NCBI GenBank assembly: GCA_010909165.1
Contig: MU008160.1
Location: 1,984,001 to 2,048,000, forward strand
Reading direction: 5' to 3'
Origin: Anthoceros angustus
Taxonomy: Eukaryota; Streptophyta; Anthocerotopsida; Anthocerotales; Anthocerotaceae
DNA: 64,000 nt
In this document: piece by piece, positions 22,237-32,712 of the stretch
How positions within the stretch are numbered: position 1 is the first letter of the stretch
How the letters are laid out: every line of letters starts with the position of its first letter
Notes under the pieces: model-generated
What the model was told of the DNA's origin: nothing
Seen by the model: only the letters and a program-made list of their open reading frames with translations
Database searches by the model: none
Program-made: the position numbers and the translations under genes

Positions 22237-24352
22237 ATGGGGCTGAAGCGTCAAAGCTCTTTCTCGGCTCGCCTTGTGCGGATGATGCTTGTCCCTTCAA
22301 TCTTTCTGGTGATCACATTTTCCTTTTGGATAGTGTTGGTTATTGGCCCGCTCTCGTTACCGTGCGAGGAATCATGTTATACCTTGTTAGACATGTTCGC
22401 CACCAATCGTGCTCTTCAAGCGGACAGAGCTGCTGTCCGCATTGTTGGAAATCCTCTGTCGAGAGGTATCCTTGAGACAGGAAACGTGCAGGGGAATGGC
22501 ATGCATCAAGGTCCTGACATTGTTGCACTAGGGGGGAGACGGAATGAGGAGCAAGGAAGCAACAGGACATCTCACGAGGAAGGCGATGCAAGAGATTCAA
22601 AGCTTCAGGCACGGGGCTCTAGCGAGCCATCGGAAGAGGTGGTGCTGGCAGCGGTGATGGCCGATATAGTGGAGAAGCTTCGCGTTTCCGGAGCTCCTCT
22701 TACGACTGTCAAGCGGAATTCCAGAGGTCCCGAGTCTTGTGATGGGAGATACGTGTATGTGTATGATCTGCCGAGCAAGTTCAATGCGGATTTGCTTGGC
22801 AACTGCAGCACGATCTTGTCCTGGTACAATCTCTGCGACTTCTTGTCAAATTCTGGAATGGGGAAAGTGAGGTATGATGAAGCTTTGCTACCTGCTGGGA
22901 GGTGGTTTGAGACTCACCAATACTCTCTGGAGGTTCTGTTTCACGCTAAGCTTCTGCACCACAGGTGCCTCACGTCCGATCCAGAAACGGCTTCCTTGTT
23001 CTACATCCCCTTCTATGCTGGGCTTGATGTTTTGCGTTGGATCTTTGCCTCTAACTCCACTACGCAACAGCTGGATCAACTGTCTCTTGATCTGGTCCAG
23101 TGGCTGGAGACGCAGCCATGGTGGCATCGGAAGGGAGGGAGAGACCACGTCCTTGTGCTTGGCAAAATCACCTGGGATTTCAGAAGGGTGGACAACAAAC
23201 CTAAGCCCTACGGCAGCTCCTTGCTCAACCTTCCTCAGATGCAGAACCTAACAAAGCTCTTGATTGAACGGCAGCCCTGGGATGTGAACGATATCGGAGT
23301 GCCTCATCCAACATTTTTCCACCCTTCCTCAGATGATGACATCAGGTTATGGCAGCAGTATGCACTGAACAGTCCCAGAGGCAGTCTTATCAGCTTCGCG
23401 GGGATGCCTAGGCCAGCTGACCCTAACAGCATCCGTTCTCGGCTTATCCAACAGTGTGAAGGGTGTCAGCCTGTGCCGGGTTTTGAGGTGCCAGAAGCGT
23501 CTCTGCCTTAAGCCTGAGGCCACAATGAAGCTCCTTCTGAGCTCTCACTTCTGTATGCAACCAGGGGGAGACAGTCCCACCAGACGGTCCATCTTTGACT
23601 CTCTGATCGCTGGCTGTATTCCAGTCCTTTTTGATCCCCATTCTGCTTATGCTCAATGTCCGTGGCACCTGCCGAAGGATTCTGATTCTTACTCAGTATA
23701 TATTCCTCAGGAGGATGTGCGGGAGGGAATCGTGAATGTAGTGTCCAGACTCCAGCAGTCCAAATTGGAACAAATGAGGAAAACCATTTTGTTTGAAATT
23801 TTGCCTCACCTGCTGTATACGGTACACAGCCTGGTGCGAAGCTTTCTGTATTTAAGGATGCTTTTGATGTCAGTCTCCAAAGCATGATCAATAGCAGGGT
23901 GTCATTTTGACCCCGTCCCAAGCTCGGTCCCGGTCCCGGCATGTGTTAAAAAAAACATGGGACCGGAGGCTCTTCAGGAGTCCGGTCCCCACCCTCGGTC
24001 CCCTATTACCCTCGGGGACCGAGGGTTCATAAAAGGTCCGGTTTAAAATTAGTAAATTACTTAATTTTATATCCAAAAAATTATATTTATTATGGACACA
24101 TAGACATCTTATCATGGACGCAGTTTACAGTCTGCCGGCTAGGCAGTCTGCAGTCTTTTATATTATTATTTATAAATTATTTATTTAATATATATTATAT
24201 TTAGTGACCAAGGGTCGCAAAAAGGCACGGTCCCTGCTTGGTCCGGGACCGAGCGTAGCCAGGCTAGGCGGTCCCGGGGACTGAGCTAGTACTCGGTCAA
24301 AATGACACCTTGATCAATAGGGCTTCTACTCGGTCCTCAAATTTGTAAATTA
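22237..24352 (+). pseudogene. Tandem GT47 (MUR3-like) pseudogene
   Basis: This copy begins with the same MGLKRQSSFSARL tail and anchor as the intact upstream gene and follows it over the whole catalytic domain, with a shorter stem. Lesions by comparison: an 8-bp deletion near 23,460 that shifts the frame before the donor-site block; a net 5-bp insertion near 23,822 that restores the original frame for the last residues; and a 418-bp hAT MITE at 23,895-24,312 in the final codons. The region between the two indels still encodes the conserved PTRRSIFDSLIAGCIPVLF block in another frame, so the inactivation is recent. The duplication includes at least 150 bp of upstream sequence. Confidence 0.85.
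23895..24312. mobile_element. hAT-type MITE (418 bp)
   Basis: The terminal inverted repeats are CAGGGTGTCATTTTGACC (left) and CAAGGTGTCATTTTGACC (right, on the other strand), flanked by the 8-bp duplication ATCAATAG at 23887-23894 and 24313-24320. An 8-bp target-site duplication with CA(G/A)GG ends is typical of the hAT superfamily. There is no coding sequence; the interior has GGTCCCGG-rich ends and an AT-rich centre, so it is non-autonomous. Confidence 0.88.
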
Positions 24353-25639
24353 TACTCAATGAAATTAGATTGTCTAGTGCGAGTCTCGTTTTCCACAAAA
24401 TGAAGTAGTGCTTCATTTTTGACCGACAAAGACGGATAGACTAATCTCATAACAGAAGGGGTTCCATCGTGTCGTTCATTTTGACCGTTCATTCACACAC
24501 TCCCGAGGCTAGAGGTTCACTCACCGAATGTGACCGGTTTCTCTTCCAAATCAGTCCTATGCATTCGAAAGACCCCAATATTTCCATGGACCGAAAATGG
24601 GACGGGCAAGTTATGAGACTATATATCTATTTTATATCAGAACGCTTGCTGAAGATTTCTCCCCCGGGGTTGTTTTGATTTATTTTCAAAATACCAAATT
24701 AAAAAAAACCTATTTTATATCGAGTTTCAGTAAGAACAATAATTTTTGAAGGTGAGGAAGAGAGTGATTAATATTATAAAATGAGAATAAAAAAATTCTT
24801 AGATCATAATTAGACTATTTTAATCTACAATAGCGCTATACTGGTTGAGAATACAATGTCATCCTAAGTGGACTTGAGTAGACTTTCTTTTTGTCGTTGA
24901 GAATAGAATGTCGTCCTTAGTGGACTTGAGTAGAATTTCTTTTTGTTTGGTTAGCTATGAAGACATATTAGTACATTAAAAGGGGTTTGGTTTGTTAGGG
25001 TAGGTGTACTTCATAGAATAACAAGTAGAGATGGGGGCAGCCTATGTACCATAAAATACTCAAGGAGGCCCTTAGGCTCTCAATGATAAGCAGCAACAAA
25101 GCTTGTGTCTAAAATCACCAATAGCGCCTATGTTATGGTGTTTAAGTTTGTTAGGTTAACCCCATGATAGTCAAACAGCTCAAAGTCAGACTTGTTGGGT
25201 AATTAGAGGATAATATGTTTTCTAAAAATTTGTTCAACCATTTTAAATAGTTCATTTTTAAGAAAACATTTTCAATAGTTTTGTTTCCTCCATAGCTCTC
25301 TCTACACATGATAGTTTTATTCTTAAAAGCTCCAAAAAGATATAATTTAAAATCTTGGTAAATTGAAAAAACTCTTAAGGCTGCTTTCTATGAAGCCCGA
25401 ATATTTCGCGGTCAGTTTGCAACTTAAGTTTCTCGAGGAGACCATTTCACTTTCCATGGTATTGCAGCTTCGGTCGATTCCCGAAAAAGGTGGCTCATAG
25501 CCCGTCCAAGGTTACCTGCTTCGTGCGTGCGATACTACAACCTCGCGAGGGCGCGAGTGAAGATGGAGGATGACCATGTCCACAAGCGCCTGGCAATTGC
25601 CTCTTTTCTTGCATCAGCAATCGCTATGCCTGCTGCGCT
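24321..25639. other. AT-rich intergenic region
   Basis: No gene recognised. A short tandem repeat with a 52-bp period (24,844-24,895 and 24,896-24,947) is the only clear structure. The right part may contain the unrecognised left end of the Harbinger element. Confidence 0.5.
24844..24947 (+). repeat. 52-bp tandem repeat, two copies
   Basis: Two imperfect copies beginning GTTGAGAATA and ending TTTCTTTTTGT, differing at several positions. Confidence 0.7.
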
Positions 25640-26716
25640 GTGTCAAGTGAGATCTACATAAAAGACAGGTGCTTGGCTTGGTGGAGTCTCTTCAAAGAAG
25701 CAACATGGACGGCTGATTCAGAACGCTTCCGACGGTTTTTAAGAATGACTCCTCCCACTTTCACTTACGTGTGTAATCTAGTGGCTGAAGATCGGCCGGA
25801 AGACCCGGCAACTCTCGATTCAAATAGAGGCATTGGTTGATTTTCAAGTGGTGTCGCATTCGGTGGCCGAGGACACACTCAAGTCAATTGGAGAATTGTT
25901 CGGAATGGCTGACTCTACAGCATCAAAAATTGTCTGGCGAATTGTTCGGGCTATGATCAAGAGAGGAAGGCATCACATAAGTTGGCCTCAAGGCCCAGCA
26001 TTGGCAACCACAAAGGCCGAATTTGAAAGGCATCAAGGATTGATAAATTGTTGTGGTGCAATCGATGTCACCCATGTGAAAATTGAGCTCATGACACGGG
26101 GAATGGCAACTGACTATTTTGATAGAAACCATGATTACAGTGTTTGCATTCAGGGGGTTGTCGATATGAACATGCGATTTTTGGATGTTTTGCGGGCTTC
26201 CTGTGTTACATCAATGATGCTAGAATTCTCAGCAATTCAGGCTTATACCGGAAAGTCATGGCAGGAGAAATCTTAAACGGGGACCATATTAGAGTCAACA
26301 ACTTCGATGTTCGAGAGTTTATAGTGGGCGATGCAGGCTACCCATCGCTGCCTTGGTTATTGACACCCTTCCCAGGCAGGCATGTCTCTCCAGAGAAGGA
26401 CTATTTCAATTTTAAGCATTCCTCTTCATGCATGGTGGTAGAACAGGCTTTTGGGAAACTTAAAGGAACATGGAGGCTGCTAAGCAGAAGCATTTGGAAA
26501 CCAAATATGGACTCGTTATGGGCAATCTTAATGTGTTGTTATTACTTGCATAATGTCCTCATTGACAAGGGTGAAATGCTTGCAGCAGACAGTGATGAGT
26601 CTGGTCATGATGATGGTTATCGAACAATTCCTTGTAACAACATGAATGTGAATGGTGACAGGCTTCGCCAAAACATAGCCAGGTTCTTGTGGACTAGCAG
26701 ACAACAACAGGATTGA
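25640..26716 (+). pseudogene. PIF/Harbinger transposase, frameshifted
   Basis: The translation shows the plant Harbinger (DDE_4-type) transposase: an N-terminal helical part with FRRFLRMTPPTF, then SIGELFGMADSTASKIVWR, then the catalytic triad with its three acidic contexts: CCGAIDVTHVKI (first Asp), VGDAGYPSLPWLLTPFP (second Asp) and MVVEQAFGKLKGTWRLLSR (Glu). A frameshift near 25,832 separates the N-terminus, and an extra T near 26,200 breaks the frame before the second Asp, so the enzyme is inactive as written. A plausible partner ORF lies on the opposite strand immediately downstream, as usual for this superfamily. I could not find the terminal repeats or a TTA/TAA target duplication. Confidence 0.85.
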
Positions 26717-26729
26717 ACTCCTGAATTTT

Positions 26730-27600
26730 CTATGACAGTTTGTCTCCTAACTTGCTCAATGCATCTCCTGTTTTCATAAAAGCATGCACGAATCCCTCTC
26801 CAATTTGATTCTGTGATTGTATCAGGACACGATTGTGCTCTATGAGGTCATTGTGGACCCTCTCTTGAAATTCCATGTTCGCTTTATGCCTCTTCTCCTT
26901 GTTGATTTCCGTTGCGCTCAACTGATCAACAAAATCATTGGTCATGGCCACAAACAAGTCCTCTCCCTGCTTCGCAGTTAGAACTTCCTTTTCTTCCTAG
27001 CAGAATTCAAACCATCAGGCTGGATCATCGGATTCCATGCATGTTTAGACATCTGGTGAAGGAAGTCTTGATTGGTTGATCGACCATCCCCTGGTGATGC
27101 CTCTCTAGAAGAACCTAGAGTATCTGCAACATATGCATGAAGGTCGATAGGTTGAGCTGTACTTGTTGCTCCAATACAAACCTATGAGTCTGAAGACGGA
27201 AAAGGCAAAGCTACATCCTGGTGGCATGGTGCTGGTGTCACTCAATTGCTCCCAATCTGGAGCAATAGCCTGTGAGTCTGAATACCACAATTCGACGGCA
27301 TTGAAAAGACTCTGGTCGAAGGTAGCTGGCAGTTTCTTTGCCTTCTTCTGCTCTGCCGTCATCTGCCAATATGTGTTCTGACCACTTAGTGGACGCCGGC
27401 AATGATCATTGATTTTTTTCCAGTCCTGAGACAAACTGTCCCATTTGCTTCGCGCTTGGCTGGCTGTGCACATTACACCGTTAGCCTTGCAATAGGTGAC
27501 CACCTCTTCCCATCGTTCAAGGCCTTCTTATTTTTCTCCCTGCTGCCACCCAAGAGTCGAGCTTCGTGGTCAATCTTCTTGGCAGCCTGCAAGATATGAA
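26730..27600 (-). pseudogene. Harbinger ORF1 (Myb/SANT-like partner protein), broken
   Basis: Minus-strand frames at 27503-27105 and 26957-26730 encode a Myb/SANT-like domain (QARSKWDSLSQDWKKIND, then a segment ending in SLFNAVELWY) and a C-terminal coiled coil (NKEKRHKANMEFQERVHNDL). In PIF/Harbinger elements this second protein binds the transposase and the element ends in the nucleus. The two parts are not in one frame and the upstream exon is unclear (possible frames to 27905), so it is treated as broken or intron-containing. Its convergent placement with the transposase supports the assignment. Confidence 0.7.
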
Positions 27601-27990
27601 GTTCCTGCAGTGTCCGCAACTTTCGAGGTGCCTTGAATGTCCGGTTCGTGGCAGGAATGTGGCTGGTGCTCGAAATTGTGGGCACAAGGCCTACACCAAG
27701 TTGTGAGATTGGGGAAGCATGGAAGCTGCCCAAATCCCGGCAACAAAGCTAAAGGCAAGGATGCTGAGCTTGTGGGACAATTAAGAACGAAGGTTGAAGT
27801 CGCAACGAAGGCTTGAGACTGATCTGCGTCTTCCGGACCCATCGATCTGCAACAGCCCTCCAAAATCTGCACCGAATGCAGGTATGCCGAGACCGACGAG
27901 TGCAATGGAAGTTTGCAATCCCCTCTAGAGATTGCAAGCGAATTGAGAAGGAAGCCCCTACACCTCTACCGGCAAAGGCCCGTAGCCTTG

Positions 27991-28339
27991 TGTGGAGTGG
28001 GAACTCGTGTCTAGAGACACCCTGAGGTCCACATTCACCCTCAATGTCATTGTAGGCCTAGGATTCGCTCCCAAGGGAATGGTTTGTGCCAAGAGACGCT
28101 AACTTCTATCACTATTGTTCTTTGGCTAATCCTGACTTACCTGCGGTCACTCCTCTTACCTATCACTCAACCCCTACTAGTACCCCCCGACTTGCCTAAC
28201 TACCACTGATCTTATTCTACGACCACACGTCTTATTCTACAACCACGGTTCTTATTCTACCACCGTCGCTCCCGAGCTACCACCACGGTGGCTCTCACAC
28301 CTACCGGGTTGCTCCGACCACCGAGGTGAGTCCCACTCC
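27991..28339 (-). mobile_element. LTR fragment (left half), split by the copia element
   Basis: It begins TGTGGAGTG and matches 38,353-38,690 through GAGGTCCACATT, TTCGCTCCCAAGGGAATG and GCCAAGAGACGCTAACTTC. The matching continuation (CCCTAGCGACT... to the ATCAGACTTTATT region) is found only after the copia insertion, at 34,831-34,966. The reverse complement resembles the gypsy LTR end at 8,877-8,925, so the LTR is in minus orientation. Confidence 0.72.
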
Positions 28340-28344
28340 TAACC

Positions 28345-28506
28345 TGTAGATAGTATCAGTTAGTTCTAACCCTAGTTACTTAATCCTAGTTAGGGTTCAC
28401 GAACCGTTGCGTGCTCCTTGAGCGTTAAGAACCTTTCTGCTGCTCTGAAACATAACATCTTTCAATACAATTTCAGTCTTCGTTACTCCATGAAATACCA
28501 TTTTCA
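28345..28506 (+). repeat. Copia 5' LTR (162 bp)
   Basis: TGTAGATAG...TTTTCA, followed directly by the primer-binding site. It is near identical to 34669-34830; visible differences include A/G at about position 10 and C/T late in the repeat. Confidence 0.95.
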
Positions 28507-28518
28507 TGGTATCAGAGC
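28507..28518 (+). promoter_or_regulatory. Primer-binding site for reverse transcription
   Basis: TGGTATCAGAGC immediately follows the 5' LTR and is complementary to the 3' end of plant initiator methionine tRNA. Confidence 0.9.
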
Positions 28519-28635
28519 AGGAACTAATCGAGTAATTTCTTTTTAAGAAATGTCTCTTCTTATAAGAGCATTTTCTTTCCTTACAAGAAAATTTTATTTT
28601 ACAATGCTTTTCATTCTTTTTAATTAGATTACAAA

Positions 28636-28902
28636 ATGGAGCAACACTCAGATCCTTCATATAGACCTGAAAATCTTTCTTTCAAAACTAATATCTCAAG
28701 AAGAAATAACATGGATCTTCACTATGATTTTATTATTTTAGAAAGAAAAATGGATCTCATTCAGTCTAGAATCAATATTTTTATAGAACATATGGATTTA
28801 TTTAATTATCATATTCGAAATTTAATCTATGATGTTAATACAGTCATCACATCAAACAGACCCTCTACCAAGTCTCAATCTTCTCAAACAGAAAAAGAAT
28901 AG
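28636..28902 (+). CDS. Small AT-rich ORF in the copia leader (88 aa)
   Basis: An open frame starting MEQHSDPSYRPENL lies between the primer-binding site and gag. It is polar, with helical hydrophobic heptads (LERKMDLIQSRINIFIEHMD), no cysteine, and ends QSSQTEKE. Its base composition is far more AT-rich than the downstream polyprotein. Copia elements do not normally carry a separate ORF here. It may be a chance frame in an AT-rich leader, a captured sequence, or a small accessory protein. No homologue is recognised. Confidence 0.35.
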   Translation: MEQHSDPSYRPENLSFKTNISRRNNMDLHYDFIILERKMDLIQSRINIFIEHMDLFNYHIRNLIYDVNTVITSNRPSTKSQSSQTEKE

Positions 28903-29039
28903 AAATTACGGTTCTTTATTTCTTAGCAAATTCTTTTTCTCTAAATGTTTCTTTAATATCTAATCTTGAAATTTACAGTACTTTCTTTCTTAAGATAACA
29001 ATTCTTTCTTTATTTATTAGAAGTTATTTCTTACAAATC

Positions 29040-31330
29040 ATGGCAACTTCTAATTCTCGTTCTTATAATATCGAAAAAGCATCGATTCTAATTGGCATAC
29101 TTGATCTTTTTAAACTTGTATGCTACTCCAAAATTAGGCCTTTGGCACATAGTATCTGGAACTTGCTTGAAACTGCTGCGGTCATCTTGATGAAGGCTTG
29201 GATCACCTCGATGAATCTGCTCAAAGCGAAATTGTTCTCCATTTAGGAGATCGCCACATTACCAAAGTCAAGCGGCTTAACTACCTCTAAAGCTATTTGG
29301 GATAAGCTCTCTGGCTGTTTTCAAGAGGTGAGTTTAACAACTCAACTCTTACAGCAGGATAAACTTGCTGCTTTAAAGCTCAAGGAACGGGAATCTGCTA
29401 TTGATTTCCTTTCAACATGGGAACAAGCCCTCGATGAGGCCCTCTCATCAGGCTTGGCAGTGGATGAAAATACGCAAGTAATGTACTTGCTTCGCTCCCT
29501 GCCCCCATCGTGGAGACCTTTTGTGTCCACAACTTCCGACAACCTGGCTAATCCTCTAACCCTTACATCGCTATTGGCAAAAATTAGGCATGAAGCTATT
29601 TTGCGGTGTCCATCTTTCGAGATATTAACACCACGAACCTCAGCCTATCGCTGGTCCTAACAAACCGAAATATAGGGCAAGGTTCCTTTCACACTGGAAC
29701 TAGAAACAAACCACCTCCAAATAATCCGCTCATAAACACCTAGTTTGCCACTCAGAAGAAGAAGGGTCACATAGCCCCAGTTGTGCATAGCGAAAACAAG
29801 ATAGAGCTAATGGCGTCGACCACCGACCACAAACCCTTCAACCGGGCTCTCAATCTGCGGCCCTTCTACATCTACCCCAATAACGCCGTCTTATCTGTTT
29901 ACTGCACACTCTTCTATGTCGTTACCGGCTCCTCTCTTCGATTGGTGGCTCCTTGATAGTGGCTGCACGGAGGTATATGACTCCTCGAAGAGAATGGTTT
30001 CTCACATATCTCCCTCTGGAGAAGCAGAGACCTGTTCATATTGGTGACCTCCACCCTTCTGGGTATTGCTACGGGCACCGTACAAATCCAAATACAAGGC
30101 GTCACTGCCTATGTAAAAGATGTACTACATGTCCCTGGCCTTTCTCAAAGTCTGCTTTCTGCGTATCAGGCCACATCCAAGGTTGGCAACTCTATTATCT
30201 TTTCCCACCAAGGTTGCGAAGTTACATTGCGAGCCACTAATGGGCAAAGCTTCAAGCTTGTCTGTCGTGCTATGGGCAGTCTCTATCCCATAGCTCGTGG
30301 CCTTGCTCCTTCGACTGACGGCATATCAGAACCTTCCTCCTTCAGTCTAGCTATAAATCCCAACCTAAGTCATCAGACTAAATTGTGGCATTTGAGGCTC
30401 TCTCATCTTCACATTCGGGGCACACAAAATCACGAGAACAGCAGATGGTTGAAGGTTTACCTCCGTCGACTTGCCCATACCCTGGTTGCCTTACTGGTAA
30501 GCAACATAGCCAACCCTATCCTAGGTCCGCTCACACACCTCTAATGTACTTGAGGTTGTTCATGCCGACTTATGTGGTCCCATGCAGACTCCTTCCCTTG
30601 CAGGAAAATTGTACATCTTTGTCATTCTCGATGACTACAGTCACTTTACCACCCTCTACTTCCTTACTCACAAGTCAGAGGCATTCTTCAGTTTTAAAAC
30701 CTTTCAAGCTTTAGCTGAAAATCAGACTGGTCAGCGCATTAAGATTTTTCGGTCAGACAATGCTAAGGAACTAACTTCCCTTGCCTTTGAAGCTCACTTG
30801 TTGGCCCATGGCATTCAACATCAGAAGATAGTGCCCTATGCACATCAGCAGTTGGGCAAGGCGGAGCGCCGAAATCGGTCCCTTATGGATGCTGTCCGCA
30901 GCTCCTTGGCCACAGCCCATCTTCCAAATTATTTATGGGCGGAATCTTTCTTTTCTGACTATTACGTGCAAAACCGCTACGACTGACTGCTCGCAAGACT
31001 CCGTATGAAGTATGGACAAGCTGCAAGCCCAATGTTAGCCACTTTCGCATTTTTGGCTGTGATGCCTATGCCCATGTTCCACCAGAATTACGGAAGAAAT
31101 TGGATCCCCGGTCCACCAAACTGACCTTCATTGGCTACGGTGAATCTGATGGAGTTAAAGGCTATCGCTTGTTGAACAGACAGACTCGTCGGGTTATTCT
31201 TGCCCGCAATGTCATTTTTAATGAGCTGCCTCTCTTGACAGACTTCGCCGCTCCGCAAGATAATCCAGCCCCTGATTCACAGGCCTCTATGGAGACGTTT
31301 ATCCATGATGGTGCTGCCTATGTACCTCCC
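29040..31330 (+). pseudogene. Copia gag-protease-integrase, frameshifted
   Basis: The gag-like start (MATSNSRSYNIEKAS) is broken near 29,250. The UBN2-like gag region resumes at 29,328 (LKLKERESAIDFLSTWEQAL...YLLRSLPPSW). An aspartic protease remnant (LLDSGCT) is at about 29,945. Integrase follows: an HxH part at 30,380-30,420 (LWHLRLSHLHI), then CLTGKQ, and the catalytic core with LDDYSHFTTLYFLTHKSEA at 30,620 and FRSDNAKEL at 30,750. At least three frameshifts separate these pieces, so the polyprotein is not intact. Confidence 0.85.
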
Positions 31331-32707
31331 TGTGGAGTGCCAAATCCGATGTCCGTACTCCTGGCGACTTGTCTTAGGCTTGTTTTGTTTTTTTGGGTGC
31401 ATTCTTGTTAAGAGGGATAGGGAGGTTAGCCAATAAGGCGGTTTGGCGATTGCACTGGTGTGCAATCCTAGACCTAGGTCCGTCCGGGCGAGGTCTCTGA
31501 GTGGTCCGTCGGGCGACGAGTGGTCCGTCCGGGCGAGGTCCGGCGGAGTGGTCATTCGAGGTCGACGGAGGGTCTGTCCGGCGAGGTCCGACGGAGGGTC
31601 TGCCCGGCAGGTCCGGTCGGAGTGGTCTGCCCGGCAGGTCCGACGGAGTGGTCCGTCCGGCGAGGTCACGAGTGGTCCGTCCGGGCAGGTCCGACGGAGG
31701 GTCTGGTCGCGGTCCGGCAGTGGTCCGTCCGGCGAGGTCCGGAGTGGTCCGTCCGGGCGGTCCGGAGTGGTCCGTCGGGCGGTCAATAGTCCGTCCGGGC
31801 GGTCCGGAGGTGGTCGTCGGGCGGTCGGCGGTGGTCCGTCCGGGCGAGGTCCGGAGTGGTCCGTCCGGGTGGTTTAGTTTGGTGGGCATCGCTGGCATGG
31901 ATCTCTTGTTTGGCGGGGCGGTGGTGCAAGAAGTCCGTGGGTGATGAGCTACGTCCGTGTTACCACGACCAGTTATGATACATACATAGGCGGGTTAGGT
32001 TAGGGTATGGGGAGTATAGGAAGGCTGGCGTCCAAGGCGGCGGACTATCCGAGTACCATCTTGGCTCGTGTGCTCTTGCCTTTCGGCTCGAGGAGGCGGA
32101 GTGAGTTCTGCGTCACCGTGATTAATTGGTGGTAGAGGATGTGTTTAGAGCTCGTGACGAGCTCCGCCAACACGCTTGATGGGTGCGAGGCCGGTCGGGG
32201 CACAGGCTCGGGAGGCGCTTGGGGGCGACTGCAGGCGGAAGCCATCCTTGGAGGCTTGGAGCAGAGGTGGGGATGCAGTGCGAAGCCACTTCTCCATGAG
32301 CGTGGGCCGGGGAAGGGCAAAAGGCTGGTGTGAATACATCGGCGTGTTGGTGTTGTGACTACTAAATGGGAATGGATAAGGGAGAAGGGTCACAGGCGTG
32401 TGTGTGTTGAGGTGGAGTTGTGGTGGACAGAGTTCGGGAGGCTGGGCGCTAAATCGTGGTGACGAAGCGTCGTTAAACTGTTCGGTGGTCTTGGAGCGGA
32501 GAGGCGGGGTTGTGGGAAGGTCCGTGGTACATCTTTGGACGAGTTGTGGAGGGCACACACTTAGGGTTGTGGAGCCGGACCCAACTGATGAAGTCCGCTC
32601 AGGCGATAGTGTGAGCTCGAGCGAGAATAAGCACGAGACCATTCCCTTGAGGAGCGGACCCTTCCTAGCGACACGGGATTGTGCGGCGGCAGTCAAGTCG
32701 CGCCACA
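31331..32707 (+). mobile_element. Gypsy solo LTR inserted in the copia element
   Basis: It begins TGTGGAGTGC and ends GTCGCGCCACA, flanked by the 5-bp duplication CTCCC (31326-31330 and 32708-32712). Removing it and one CTCCC rejoins the Pro-rich linker of the copia polyprotein. Its last 80 bp match the end of the first gypsy element's LTR (8,877-8,960). A minisatellite fills 31,470-31,870. As only one LTR remains, it arose by recombination between the two LTRs of a full element. Confidence 0.92.
31470..31875 (+). repeat. GGTCCGTCCGGGCGAGGTCCGGAGT minisatellite in the solo LTR
   Basis: About 15 variable units of 20-32 bp are built from GGTCCGTCCGGGCGAG and GTCCGGAGTG. The core TCCGGA is shared with the arrays of the other LTRs, and the array lies in the same part of the LTR (upstream third). 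Open frames across it are low-complexity and are not taken as genes. Confidence 0.85.
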
Positions 32708-32712
32708 CTCCC

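Noticed and set aside
31374-31944. Long Pro/Arg/Thr- or Gly/Ser-rich frames on both strands
   Set aside because: They are translations of a GC-rich minisatellite whose units lack stops on either strand; no evidence for a protein.
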